Positions 7,407-16,150 are shown, counted from the first letter of the stretch. The stretch is 64,000 nt of DNA from Alkalicoccobacillus porphyridii (GCF_007293315.1 NZ_VLXZ01000001.1:186001-250000); one strand, 5' to 3'. A program made the numbers and translations. Notes: generated by a model not told the origin, from the sequence alone.

Positions 7407-8960
7407 ATGAGCATTTTATCAGTTAGTAAATTAAGCCACGGTTTTGGTGACCGGGCTATTTTTCAGGATGTCTCCTTCCGTCTATTAAAAGGCGAACATA
7501 TTGGGCTAATTGGCGCAAACGGTGAAGGTAAATCCACGTTTATGAATATTATTACAGGTACCTTAATGCCTGATGAGGGCAAGGTAGAGTGGTCTAAAAA
7601 TGTGAGGGTTGGCTATTTGGATCAGCACACCGCCCTTCAGAAAGGCTTAACGATACGAGATGTTCTGAAAAGCGCCTTTCAATACCTCTTTGATATGGAA
7701 GCACAAATGAATGCCCTTTATGAAAAGATGGGTGAAGTGGATGCAGATAAGCTGGAGAAGCTATTAGAAGATGTTGGCGTCATCCAAGACACATTAACAA
7801 ACAATGATTTTTATATTGTTGATACAAAGGTTGAGGAGATCGCTCGTGGTCTTGGCCTCGATGAAATTGGTCTGGATAAGGATGTAACCGACTTAAGTGG
7901 CGGACAACGGACAAAGGTGCTCTTAGCCAAGCTTTTACTGGAAAAGCCAGACATCCTGCTTTTAGATGAGCCTACAAACTATCTCGATGAGCAGCATATT
8001 ACGTGGCTAACCCGTTATTTACAGGAGTATGATAACGCCTTTATCCTCATCTCGCATGACATCCCGTTTTTAAATCGGGTGGTGAACTTAATCTATCACA
8101 TGGAGAATCAGGAGCTTAATCGCTATGTTGGGGATTACAATCACTTTTTAGAGGTTCATGAAGTGAAGAAACAGCAGCTTGAGGCAGCCTTTAAGCGCCA
8201 GCAACAGGAAATTTCTCAGCTGAAGGATTTTGTTGCAAGAAATAAAGCAAGAGTCTCTACTCGAAACATGGCGATGTCTAGACAAAAGAAACTTGATAAA
8301 ATGGATGTCATTGAGCTTGCAAAAGAAAAGCCAAAGCCGGACTTTCATTTCCATACGGCAAGGACACCCTCTAAGTATGTATTTGAAGCGAAAGATCTAG
8401 TCATTGGCTACGATGAACCATTAACAAGACCTCTTGATCTCGAAATGATCCGTAACTCAAAGATTGCCTTAACTGGAGCCAATGGGATCGGAAAGACTAC
8501 ATTGCTTAAAAGCCTGCTAGGATTAATTGATCCTCTTGAAGGAAAGGTCATCCGTGGTGATTATCAGGAAATTGGATATTTTGAGCAAGAGGTACAGGAT
8601 TCAAATAAGACATGTATCGAGGAAATATGGGACACCTTCCCGTCTTTTACTCAGCAGGAAGTACGCGCGTCTTTAGCTAGATGTGGCTTAACGACCAAGC
8701 ACATTGAAAGCAAAATAAAAGTGTTAAGTGGTGGAGAGAAAGCAAAAGTTCGTTTATGTAAACTTATGAACAGAGAAACCAATATTCTTATCCTTGATGA
8801 GCCCACCAATCACCTCGATGTTGATGCTAAAGCTGAGTTAAAAAAAGCGTTGCAGGAATATAAAGGTTCCGTGCTAATCATATGCCACGAACCGGAATTC
8901 TATGAAGGCTTGGTGACAGATATCTGGAATTGCGAGGATTGGACTACAAAAGTTTTTTAA
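7407..8960 (+). CDS. yfmM: ABC-F family ATPase YfmM
   Basis: A 517-residue soluble protein with two ABC ATPase domains and no membrane segment. Domain 1 has Walker A GANGEGKST (about 36-44), signature LSGGQ and Walker B ILLLDEPTN. A charged linker (about 250-300) with ARVSTRNMAMSRQKKLDKMD connects to domain 2, with GANGIGKTT, LSGGE and ILILDEPTNHLD. ABC-F proteins bind the ribosomal E site and act on stalled or idle ribosomes; some protect against antibiotics. Length and the almost unbroken match to what I recall of B. subtilis YfmM support the name. No leader peptide or attenuator is seen upstream. Confidence 0.85.
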   Translation: MSILSVSKLSHGFGDRAIFQDVSFRLLKGEHIGLIGANGEGKSTFMNIITGTLMPDEGKVEWSKNVRVGYLDQHTALQKGLTIRDVLKSAFQYLFDMEAQMNALYEKMGEVDADKLEKLLEDVGVIQDTLTNNDFYIVDTKVEEIARGLGLDEIGLDKDVTDLSGGQRTKVLLAKLLLEKPDILLLDEPTNYLDEQHITWLTRYLQEYDNAFILISHDIPFLNRVVNLIYHMENQELNRYVGDYNHFLEVHEVKKQQLEAAFKRQQQEISQLKDFVARNKARVSTRNMAMSRQKKLDKMDVIELAKEKPKPDFHFHTARTPSKYVFEAKDLVIGYDEPLTRPLDLEMIRNSKIALTGANGIGKTTLLKSLLGLIDPLEGKVIRGDYQEIGYFEQEVQDSNKTCIEEIWDTFPSFTQQEVRASLARCGLTTKHIESKIKVLSGGEKAKVRLCKLMNRETNILILDEPTNHLDVDAKAELKKALQEYKGSVLIICHEPEFYEGLVTDIWNCEDWTTKVF

Positions 8961-8991
8961 TACTTGATTACACGCTATAAGGGGAGTCATC

Positions 8992-9612
8992 ATGTCAGAA
9001 CACACACCATTTTTAGTTGTTGAAGGACCTATAGGGGTGGGTAAAACCACCCTGACTAAATTACTAGCAGCCGAATTTGGCTTTGCTAGTCTTACAGAAA
9101 TCGTTGAAGAGAATCCATTTCTCGGTAAGTTTTATGAGAATATTGAGGAATGGAGCTTTCAAACGGAAATGTTTTTTCTATGCAATCGCTATAAGCAGCT
9201 TGGTGACACCGCTGAAAAGCTTCAGGTTGGCGTACCTATTGTTGCTGACTACCATATTTTTAAGAACCTAATTTTTGCTCGTCGCACATTGCCAAAGGAG
9301 CAGCTTGATAAGTACATCCGTATCTACAATATTTTAACCGAGGGTGTCCCTGAACCAACGGCCATCATCTACCTTCACGCTAGCCTTCCTACGTTATTAA
9401 AACGTATTAATCAACGGGGGCGAAGCATTGAAAAGCAGATTGATCCAGAGTATTTAAAACAATTAATGTTCGACTATGAAGAGGCGATATCATCTATGGC
9501 GGCAATGTATCCGCATGTTCCAATTATTAAAATTGACGGTGATCAATTTGACTTTGTGGAAAGATCAAATGACCTTGAATACATATACCAATTAGTTCGA
9601 GAAACTACATAA
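8992..9612 (+). CDS. dgk: Deoxyguanosine kinase
   Basis: A 206-residue deoxynucleoside kinase. The P-loop EGPIGVGKTT sits at residues 12-21, EENPFLGKFYENIEEWSFQTEMFFL follows as the nucleoside-binding region, and the lid arginines lie in INQRGRSIEKQ. Of the two B. subtilis enzymes this one matches Dgk: the Dck-type ERF and DRSIYEDTGIFA signature is absent and FFLCNRYKQL and VADYHIFKN are present. It salvages deoxyguanosine (and related purine nucleosides) to dGMP in the cytoplasm. SD GGGGAG precedes the ATG. It forms an operon with dck, 17 bp downstream, as in B. subtilis, where the pair lies near dnaX/serS; here the context is different. Confidence 0.9.
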   Translation: MSEHTPFLVVEGPIGVGKTTLTKLLAAEFGFASLTEIVEENPFLGKFYENIEEWSFQTEMFFLCNRYKQLGDTAEKLQVGVPIVADYHIFKNLIFARRTLPKEQLDKYIRIYNILTEGVPEPTAIIYLHASLPTLLKRINQRGRSIEKQIDPEYLKQLMFDYEEAISSMAAMYPHVPIIKIDGDQFDFVERSNDLEYIYQLVRETT

Positions 9613-9629
9613 TAGAAGGAGTACTACCA

Positions 9630-10298
9630 TTGAACCTAAGAGAGAAATATCAAATTCCTGATCATGCATTAATTACAGTCGCGGGTACGGTTGGCGTTGG
9701 AAAATCTACCTTAACAAAGGCACTTGCCTCAGAGTTAGGTTTCCGTACCTCTTTTGAAAAAGTAGACAATAACCCTTATTTGGACAAGTTCTACGCTGAT
9801 TTTGAGCGTTGGAGCTTTCATTTACAGATCTACTTTTTAGCGGAGCGCTTTAAAGAGCAGAAGCTAATGTTCGAGCAAGGAGGTAATTTCATTCAGGATC
9901 GTTCCATCTATGAGGATACAGGTATTTTTGCGAAGATGCATGCCGATAAAGGCACAATGTCTGAGGTAGATTATACAACATATAAAAGTCTGTTTGATGC
10001 GATGGTCATGACACCTTACTTCCCTCATCCGAATCTATTAATTTACCTCGATGGCAGCCTTGAGGATATTCTTAATCGTATCCAACAACGTGGGCGAGAG
10101 ATGGAAAAGCAAACACCTCTTTCTTATTGGGAAGAGATGTATGGACGCTATCAAAAATGGATTGCTGAGTTCGATGCCTGTCCTGTTCTAAAGATCAATA
10201 TTAATGAGTATGACCTATTACAGGATCAGCACTCTCTTGAATCAGTCATTGCGAAAATCGGTGATAAAATTAGTCGTCCAGGGGCCTTGGCGAAATAA
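9630..10298 (+). CDS. dck: Deoxyadenosine/deoxycytidine kinase
   Basis: A 222-residue kinase with P-loop AGTVGVGKST (about 19-28), ERWSFHLQIYFLAERFK, the DRSIYEDTGIFA block with the DRS motif, and the LID QQRGREMEKQ. These match the B. subtilis dAK/dCK enzyme almost without gaps. It phosphorylates deoxyadenosine and deoxycytidine. The start is TTG at 9630 with SD GAAGGAG; no in-frame ATG lies close by. It is the second gene of the dgk-dck pair and is followed by a strong terminator. Confidence 0.9.
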   Translation: MNLREKYQIPDHALITVAGTVGVGKSTLTKALASELGFRTSFEKVDNNPYLDKFYADFERWSFHLQIYFLAERFKEQKLMFEQGGNFIQDRSIYEDTGIFAKMHADKGTMSEVDYTTYKSLFDAMVMTPYFPHPNLLIYLDGSLEDILNRIQQRGREMEKQTPLSYWEEMYGRYQKWIAEFDACPVLKININEYDLLQDQHSLESVIAKIGDKISRPGALAK

Positions 10299-10350
10299 AA
10301 TTTATTTATATACACAAAGTGGTTAGAACATAAGTATTAAAACTATTAGA

Positions 10351-10397
10351 AAAGCGGAACAATGTTGGAGTCTCTCCATTCATTGTTCCGCTTTTTT
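10351..10397 (+). terminator. Terminator of the dgk-dck operon
   Basis: Arms AAAGCGGAACAATG and CATTGTTCCGCTTT flank a 16-nt loop and are followed by a T tract on the plus strand. An A tract on the other side makes weak bidirectional function possible. Confidence 0.9.
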
Positions 10398-10499
10398 ACT
10401 GTATGAAAATGAATGATAGTGGATGTAACTATAGAAATACACTTTGCATGCATAAGTAAATGAAGGAATTGGAGCGGATCTGAGTGTTGGTTCTTCGCT

Positions 10500-10858
10500 G
10501 TAGCTACCGAAAATGGGAGCACACTTACCAAGGGAGTACCTGAGCTAATCTGGCTCTGCCATCTTATCTCAATGAACCTTTTTATCGAGGTCACTGAAAA
10601 ACGATCTTTATAAAACGGCGAACGTTCTTCAATTATTTAAGTTAGAAAGTTAGCGGAAGGAGAACCCGTAGACTCCTGCGGAACAGAACGCGTCTGAAGA
10701 CATTGAAGTGGTGGTTTTCCACTTCGAGGGCTGAGGCCGTTCCCGCGGAAAGCGTAGGGTTCTCCTGTAGCGGCGCCATTCAGCTCATTCTTACATGACT
10801 TTTTCAGTAGCCTCCTGTTCATCCCGCAGGTGCCGTCCCTCCATTTCTCGTCCGCTTG
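10500..10858 (+). repeat. Dispersed palindromic repeat, copy B with both outer arms
   Basis: The core 10589-10814 is bounded by GAGGTCACTGAAAAA and TTTTTCAGTAGCCTC (an inverted pair, about 13 of 15). The left outer arm (10500-10588) reads CCGAAAATGGGAGCACACTT...; the right outer arm (10815-10858) reads CTGTTCATCCCGCAGGTGCC...CGTCCGCTT. It fills most of the 670-bp gap between the convergent genes dck and the Mrr-type nuclease. Open frames inside it are by-products of the palindrome. Confidence 0.85.
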
Positions 10859-10968
10859 ATGAGTGGCAGGCATCAAGTATATAATAGATTTACACAACCA
10901 GAGTCTATATAACTAGAGCAGTATTAAACCTCTTCTCTTATTATTATGTGTTAGATTTATTTCTTTGC

Positions 10969-11589
10969 TCACTTCTTATAGAAATACTCTCCAGCTTGAA
11001 TTTTTCCTCGAGATATATGTAACGGCTCTAATAGCTCCGCGTTTTTTGGTGGTTCCGGTTGTAGAGGATGATCTATGACTTCCCTAGCCCTCTCAACATC
11101 ACCCTGCTTCGTATATTTAATGATACGTTCTAGTTCTTCCCTCAGTAAAAAAACAACACCTGTAGCTGCTGCGAGCTTCCAACAAGAATCAGTGACATCC
11201 TCAGCTGATGTAATGACCAAAGCCATGTCTGTTTGGTAAAAGCTTTTTGCTGCATGAATTTCTTGTACGGATCCTAAACCCAGCTTTGCTTGATATCGTT
11301 TTGCCTGTACAATGATTTTTTGATCTTGATCATTCACATACAGCATATCTGCTCCGTAATCCCGACTCTTTTTTGTTACAAAGGTGTCATAGCCATTTAC
11401 CGCAAACAGTACCTGCAGATAATCTTCAAAGTCGTGACCAGACATTAAATCAATGTCCTTTAATGTAATTTTAGAAACATCATATTTTTTTCGTTTTGTT
11501 TTTTTTATGATATATCGTAAACATAATGCAATACCTATAACCAAAACAATCATAAGTAAAGAATTATTTATAATAAGGTCGGTAAACAC
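10969..11589 (-). CDS. Membrane-anchored restriction endonuclease-like (Mrr_cat) protein
   Basis: A roughly 206-residue protein with one N-terminal membrane segment (SLLMIVLVIGIALCLRYII). It continues into a PD-(D/E)XK nuclease domain of the Mrr type: SGHDFEDYLQVLF (helix with the conserved Glu), DYGADMLY (catalytic Asp) and IIVQAKRYQ (Q-A-K catalytic triad part), then SVQEIHAAKSFYQTDMALVITS. Mrr-type domains cut modified DNA in known restriction systems, but single-domain membrane-tethered versions in Bacillus are uncharacterised. The start GTG at 11589 has AGGAG at a good distance; a GTG three codons earlier overlaps the SD. No partner methylase is near. A charged, Pro-rich tail follows the nuclease domain. 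Confidence 0.75.
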   Translation of the reverse strand: MFTDLIINNSLLMIVLVIGIALCLRYIIKKTKRKKYDVSKITLKDIDLMSGHDFEDYLQVLFAVNGYDTFVTKKSRDYGADMLYVNDQDQKIIVQAKRYQAKLGLGSVQEIHAAKSFYQTDMALVITSAEDVTDSCWKLAAATGVVFLLREELERIIKYTKQGDVERAREVIDHPLQPEPPKNAELLEPLHISRGKIQAGEYFYKK

Positions 11590-11751
11590 GTCATTCACTC
11601 CTAAAAGTATCTGCGTTAATTATAAGGGAACGAATGAATTATACTACAGTTCATTGTTTCTATCTTTCTCTTTTTTCACAATCATAACTATCTTGACTCT
11701 AAATCAAAAAAAGAAACGAACATAGAATGTCCGTTTCTCCCTCATGTAAGA

Positions 11752-12654
11752 TTATTTCAAGTCTTCAATAGAATTTACATCTTCCATGTATGTTGGAACA
11801 ACTAATCCAATCTTCGCACCTTCAAAGTTTACTCCAAGATCAACGATTTGATCCTTGTAATCTTCATAATACGCTTCATGAGTTGCTGGTAACCATCCTG
11901 CTACCATTGCATCCTGTTCACCCTCTGCAATGGCTGTCCACATGAATGCACTTTCCATTGATGAAAGCTCTACATCATAACCAACAGATTCAAGTACTGT
12001 TTTTACAACGTTTGTAGAAGCTATTTCAGAATCCCATGAAACATACGCAAGAGAAACACTCTCACCGTTTACTTGATCTACTCCATCGGTCCACTCAGAA
12101 ACAAGATCAGCATTTTCATCAACCCAATTCGCCGCAGCTTCTTCCGGATCCATGCCTTCCTGAATGTCAACCATTACAGCATTCATATCGTCTTCTGTCC
12201 AATAGAAATTATCTAGTACTGCGTTAGCCTCTGGCGCATCCTCTGCTAACCCTTCGCGAGTAAAGGTATGAATGCTCTCTTCACCACCGTAAACGCCTTC
12301 TGGATCATCTAGATATTTTAAGTCATATGCACCAAATTTCCAATGTGGGGTCCAACCAGTTACAACAATTGCTTCTTCATTAGCAATGGCGTTACCTAAA
12401 GCTTCTGTCATTGCGGCCCCAGAGCTTACTTGTAGTCCAAGATCTAAACCGTATGTGTCAATCGCTGTTTCAGTAGCAGCCATTATTCCTGCTCCACCAT
12501 CAATTCCAGTGATTTCTCTAAGGTCAGATGCATCTACGCTTTCGCCATTAGAATCATCTCCAGCTGCAGTGTCTCCACCGTCTCCACAAGCTGCAAGAGC
12601 AAGAATAGAAGTTAATCCTACTGCCATACCTAATTTCTTTGCGTCCATTTTCAT
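11752..12654 (-). CDS. opuAC: Glycine betaine ABC transporter, substrate-binding lipoprotein
   Basis: A 300-residue protein with a lipoprotein signal peptide (hydrophobic GMAVGLTSILALAAC, lipid-attached Cys about residue 23), an acidic Gly/Asp-rich spacer, then an OpuAC-type binding domain. This domain has VVTGWTPHWKFGAYDLKYLDDPEG in its first lobe and AFMWTAIAEGEQDAMVAGWLP in the second; the Trp residues in TGWTPHW and VAGWLPA are expected to form the betaine cage. It is strongly acidic, as usual for surface proteins of halo- or alkaliphiles. It is the last gene of opuAA-AB-AC, 52 bp after opuAB. SD AAAGGAGAGG precedes the ATG. Confidence 0.9.
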   Translation of the reverse strand: MKMDAKKLGMAVGLTSILALAACGDGGDTAAGDDSNGESVDASDLREITGIDGGAGIMAATETAIDTYGLDLGLQVSSGAAMTEALGNAIANEEAIVVTGWTPHWKFGAYDLKYLDDPEGVYGGEESIHTFTREGLAEDAPEANAVLDNFYWTEDDMNAVMVDIQEGMDPEEAAANWVDENADLVSEWTDGVDQVNGESVSLAYVSWDSEIASTNVVKTVLESVGYDVELSSMESAFMWTAIAEGEQDAMVAGWLPATHEAYYEDYKDQIVDLGVNFEGAKIGLVVPTYMEDVNSIEDLK

Positions 12655-12706
12655 AATTGAACCTCTCCTTTTATCTTTATATATTTTAACTGATTCATTG
12701 AATCAA

Positions 12707-13552
12707 TTAATGTCCTTGGTTTGTCTGACTATTAAAGATTTGCGTTGTACGGTCTAAGATAATGGCCACAATAACGATCGCTATCCCTGCTTCAAATCCT
12801 ACACCCACATTGTTCTGACCAACCGCTGTGTAAACGGATTGCCCAAGTCCGCGGGCACCAATCATTGCAGCAATAACAACCATGGAAAGAGCAAGCATAA
12901 TACTCTGGTTTACACCAGCCATGATCGTTCCTTTAGCCATAGGTAATTCTACTTTAAAGAGCTTTTGTGCTCCTGTAGAACCAAATGCATCTGCTGCTTC
13001 CACTAATTCTGTGGATACTTGGCGAATCCCTAAGTTCGTTAATCGAACGGTAGGTGGCATTGCAAAAATAACAGATGCGACTACGCCAGGAACCATTCCA
13101 ATTCCAAAGAATGCAACAGCCGGTATTAAGTAAACAAACGCTGGCATCGTCTGCATAAAGTCAAGAATTGGTTTAACAATGCTTTCCACAATACTACTTT
13201 TGGCCATCCAAATACCTAGTGGAATACCTATAATAATAGAGATAAGTCCTGCCGTTAATACAAGGGACAATGTATCAATCATTTGACTCCAGTAATCTAA
13301 ATTATCAATAAGGAGTAAACCAATAAGGACAAATAATGCAAGTCCCCACTTCCGCTTATGCAGAAAAAATGTGCCAATTACTATAATTAATATTAATAGC
13401 CATGATGGTGGAAGAGATAAGACATCCCCTATTGTATCCACACTCCAGCCGATAAAATTACGAATACCAGTAAAAAATCCGCTTGCCCCTCTTATCCATT
13501 CAACTAACGCATCAATCCAGTCAGCTAGTGGTAGTCGTGGTAGTATATCCAT
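12707..13552 (-). CDS. opuAB: Glycine betaine ABC transporter, permease
   Basis: A roughly 281-residue membrane protein beginning MDILPRLPLADWIDALVEW, a typical OpuAB/ProW N-terminus. The permease core follows, with the EAA loop VEAADAFGSTGAQKLFKVELPMAKGTI (about 190-215) that contacts the ATPase. I place the start at the ATG at 13552, preceded by GCGAGG at 9 nt. The frame stays open to 13582, but that start has no SD. The gene overlaps the end of opuAA by 32 bp, so translation is coupled. The protein imports glycine betaine (or proline betaine) as an osmoprotectant together with OpuAA and OpuAC. Confidence 0.9.
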   Translation of the reverse strand: MDILPRLPLADWIDALVEWIRGASGFFTGIRNFIGWSVDTIGDVLSLPPSWLLILIIVIGTFFLHKRKWGLALFVLIGLLLIDNLDYWSQMIDTLSLVLTAGLISIIIGIPLGIWMAKSSIVESIVKPILDFMQTMPAFVYLIPAVAFFGIGMVPGVVASVIFAMPPTVRLTNLGIRQVSTELVEAADAFGSTGAQKLFKVELPMAKGTIMAGVNQSIMLALSMVVIAAMIGARGLGQSVYTAVGQNNVGVGFEAGIAIVIVAIILDRTTQIFNSQTNQGH

Positions 13553-14738
13553 TAAAATCAACCTCGCTTCCAGACAGAGCACCCAGTACGGCTCCTCTTA
13601 CAATAATGCCTCTTAATTTATTATCATTTACTACGGCTAGTGGAACTGGACTTGTAGAGACCTGTTCAAACAGATCTGACAATGTCGTCTCCGGTGTTAC
13701 TCGAATCAAATCATTTTTAATAATGGATTCGATAGAGTTTTGTCCCGATTTAATTAGATCTGCTACTTCCTTAGCATGTACAATGCCTACTAATTCTTTA
13801 TTACGCTTTGTTACAAAAATACTGGAAATGCCTGCATCCTTCATGCGTTGTAATGCCACACGAGGTCCATCCTTCTCATAATTAACTGTTTCCGGGCGGA
13901 TCATCACGTTCTCCGCTGTAAATACCTTTGAACGATCCACATCTTCAACGAACTTCTCAACATAATCATTTTTAGGATTTTGAAGAATTTCTTCCGGTGA
14001 ACCAATTTGTACAATGGCTCCGTCCTTCATAATCATGATGCGATCTCCAATGCGTAATGCTTCATCTAAGTCATGAGTAATGAAGATAATGGTCTTTTGC
14101 ATGGTCTCCTGAAGATCTAGTAGCTCATCCTGCATGTCTTTTCGGATTAAAGGATCTAATGCCGAGAATGCTTCATCCATTAAAAGAACGTCCGGGTCAT
14201 TGGCAAGAGCCCTAGCAAGACCAACACGCTGCTGCATCCCACCAGATAACTGACTAGGATAACTAGATTCATAGCCTTTTAGTCCAACTAAATTTAACGA
14301 AGTTGTCGCTGTTTCTCTTCTTTTTCCTTTAGGTACACCTTGCACCTCAAGACCATACTCTACGTTTTCTAAAATGGTACGGTTCGGAAATAAACCGAAC
14401 TTCTGAAACACCATACTCATTTTTTTACGACGGGCTTCTCTTAGCTTTTTATCATCCATCGCTGCCAAATCTTCACCATCAATCATGACACTACCAGTTG
14501 TGGGTTCAATCAAACGATTTAATAATCTTACAATCGTTGATTTTCCACTTCCCGAAAGACCCATAATGACAAAGATCTCTCCATCTTGTACCTCAAAGCT
14601 TGCTTGGTTGACCCCTACAGTCATTCCTGTTTCTTTTAATATTTCATCCTTGCTTTTTTTTTCTGCAAGTAAGTCTAAAGCACGTTTAGGCTTTTTCCCA
14701 AACACTTTTGTCAGCCCTTCAACTTTAATTTTAGCCAT
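13521..14738 (-). CDS. opuAA: Glycine betaine ABC transporter, ATPase with CBS domains
   Basis: A 405-residue ATPase with Walker A GLSGSGKST (about 59-67), the loop QKFGLFPNRTILENV, signature LSGGMQQR, Walker B DVLLMDEAFSALDP and switch His in IFITHDLDEAL. Residues from about 275 onward form two CBS repeats (ENVMIRPETVNY, ISSIFVTKRNKELVGIV, IKNDLIRVTPETTL, PVPLAVVNDNKLRGIIV), the osmotic/ionic-strength sensing part known in OpuA transporters. It is the first gene of the operon. The region upstream shares the GbsR-type regulator and carries a palindromic operator candidate. The Thr-rich tail is unusual but harmless. Confidence 0.92.
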   Translation of the reverse strand: MAKIKVEGLTKVFGKKPKRALDLLAEKKSKDEILKETGMTVGVNQASFEVQDGEIFVIMGLSGSGKSTIVRLLNRLIEPTTGSVMIDGEDLAAMDDKKLREARRKKMSMVFQKFGLFPNRTILENVEYGLEVQGVPKGKRRETATTSLNLVGLKGYESSYPSQLSGGMQQRVGLARALANDPDVLLMDEAFSALDPLIRKDMQDELLDLQETMQKTIIFITHDLDEALRIGDRIMIMKDGAIVQIGSPEEILQNPKNDYVEKFVEDVDRSKVFTAENVMIRPETVNYEKDGPRVALQRMKDAGISSIFVTKRNKELVGIVHAKEVADLIKSGQNSIESIIKNDLIRVTPETTLSDLFEQVSTSPVPLAVVNDNKLRGIIVRGAVLGALSGSEVDFNGYTTTTTTS

Positions 14739-14785
14739 AGACTAATCACCTCATTTGTCATCATCCTGTTATTATTCAACTTTTT

Positions 14786-14867
14786 AACTATACAGTTTAA
14801 AAATAAATTGAGCAATTTTCATATATTGGACATATCGATTGTATTTTATGTACAGTTTAAACTGTAC
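14786..14867 (-). promoter_or_regulatory. opuA promoter with operator palindrome
   Basis: On the minus strand, TTGCTC (14814-14809), a 17-nt spacer and TATAGT (14791-14786) make a reasonable sigma-A promoter for opuAA. A perfect 18-bp palindrome GTACAGTTTAAACTGTAC lies at 14850-14867. A half-site of the same word (TTTAAACTGTATAG on minus, 14787-14800) overlaps the -10. One full and one half site flanking a promoter, next to a divergent repressor gene, is what an operator would look like. The binding protein is inferred to be the GbsR-type protein at 14994. Confidence 0.65.
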
Positions 14868-14993
14868 GCTTTTAAAGTTAGTTATCCTTTTAAATCCTTC
14901 CGTATCCTCTGTAATCGTCTCCTATTAAACAGTTCTTCCGTCCTATCTTATCTGCTACACTTTAGTTGGTAAGAATGAAGGAGGTCACTAAAC

Positions 14994-15545
14994 ATGGAAA
15001 ACCGTCCATCAGGTGAATGTGATCAGATCGAGCAAGCTCGAGAGATTTTTATCCAGGAGCTTGCTCAAAATATGCATCATTATGGCATCTCTGAGTCAAT
15101 CGGGCGTTTATATGGAACCGTTTTATTTGCTGAACATCCATTAACATTGGATGAGATGAGTCAATCACTCGGTATGAGCAAAACAAGTATGAGTACAGGT
15201 ATCAGAGTCTTAATGGAAGCTGATATGGTGGATAAAACCTGGAAAAAAGGTGTACGTAAAGATTTGTATCAGCCTGTCGATGACTGGTATAAGTCCTTTT
15301 CGACAGTTTTTGTGAAGAGATGGAAAACCTCTGTAGAAGATAACCTATTAGCTGTCCATCAAATGCGAGATACCCTCCTTCACTTAAAGAATAATGAGCA
15401 CTTCAAAGCTAGTTCCTCCTCAAATGAGAGAATTAATACCGATTTAAAGAAACTTGACCATGCGGAGAATTACTACAAATGGTTATCCGAGGTAACAGAG
15501 CTTTTCGAAAGCGGGGAAATTTTTGATTTAATTCCTAAGAAATAA
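14994..15545 (+). CDS. GbsR/OpcR-type MarR-family repressor
   Basis: A 183-residue winged-helix protein. FIQELAQNMHHYGISESIGRLYGTVLFAEHPLTLDEMSQSLGMSKTSMSTGIRVL is the typical GbsR-family N-terminal half, with the recognition helix in SKTSMSTGIR (about 64-73). The C-terminal half is a helical dimerisation and effector part. In B. subtilis GbsR senses choline and OpcR controls an osmoprotectant importer. Divergent placement to opuA, with a shared 255-bp regulatory gap holding the palindrome, suggests that this protein represses opuA. SD GAAGGAGGT precedes the ATG. It is monocistronic, with a strong terminator. Confidence 0.8.
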   Translation: MENRPSGECDQIEQAREIFIQELAQNMHHYGISESIGRLYGTVLFAEHPLTLDEMSQSLGMSKTSMSTGIRVLMEADMVDKTWKKGVRKDLYQPVDDWYKSFSTVFVKRWKTSVEDNLLAVHQMRDTLLHLKNNEHFKASSSSNERINTDLKKLDHAENYYKWLSEVTELFESGEIFDLIPKK

Positions 15546-15599
15546 GACCCCCTCACAAAGTAAGTCTAATTACTCATCTTAATACCCTTATCTACAATA

Positions 15600-15645
15600 A
15601 ATAAACCACGTGATCTCTTTATAGCGAGATCACGTGGTTTATTTA
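15600..15645 (+). terminator. Terminator of the GbsR-type gene
   Basis: Perfect 19-bp inverted repeat (AAATAAACCACGTGATCTC and its complement) with an 8-nt loop. It is AT-rich on both flanks, so it may work on both strands. Confidence 0.85.
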
Positions 15646-15699
15646 TTTTGGGTAAAGATCTAATTACTGTGTAACTATTGATTGCAATACCTATCTAAA

Positions 15700-16070
15700 T
15701 AGGTGGACGAAAATGGGGGCCAACACTTGCGGGATTAAAAGGAGGCCACTGAAAAACGATCTTTCTAAGACTAGGAAATTTCATCAATTGTTTAAGTCAA
15801 AACGTTAGCGGAAGGAGAAACCGAAGACTCCTGCGGAACAGAATGCGTCTGAAGACATCGAAGTGGCGGTTTTCCGCTTCGAGGGCTGAGGCCGTTCCCG
15901 CGGAAAGCGTAGGGTTCTCCTGTAGCGGCGCCATTCAGCTCATTCTTACATGACTTTTTCAGTGACCTCGATATAAAGATTCTATGAGATAAATCGACGG
16001 AGTCGGGTTAGCTCATAACCTTTCCTCAGGTAAGTGCCCCGATTATCGGGAGCGGCAGTCGACGGAGCAA
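15700..16070 (+). repeat. Dispersed palindromic repeat, copy C (most complete, both outer arms)
   Basis: The core 15742-15969 is bounded by GAGGCCACTGAAAAA and TTTTTCAGTGACCTC (14 of 15 inverted match). Outer arms: left GGACGAAAATGGGGGCCAAC (about 15705-15741), right 15970-16070 with GTGCCCCGATTATCGGGAGC, which can pair with the left arm. Inside are the pair GGAGAAACC/GGGTTCTCC and the tip hairpin GAAGTGGCGG/CCGCTTC. It occupies the gap between the convergent genes gbsR-type and PAP2. Confidence 0.88.
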
Positions 16071-16150
16071 CACATCTTCCATCCTCTACTTCTTCACATC
16101 GATGTCATTTACAGATAAGCATTTACTCTATCTTACTAGTGCTAAATGAT

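Noticed and set aside
10637-10897. Open frame inside repeat copy B (and similar ones at 57224-57409 and 32890-33096)
   Set aside because: These frames are by-products of the palindromic repeat; the same sequence appears in non-coding copies with the frame broken.
12882-13133. Several antisense open frames over the opu genes and over alaT, yugJ, pepA
   Set aside because: They lie fully opposite strongly conserved genes and have no ribosome sites.
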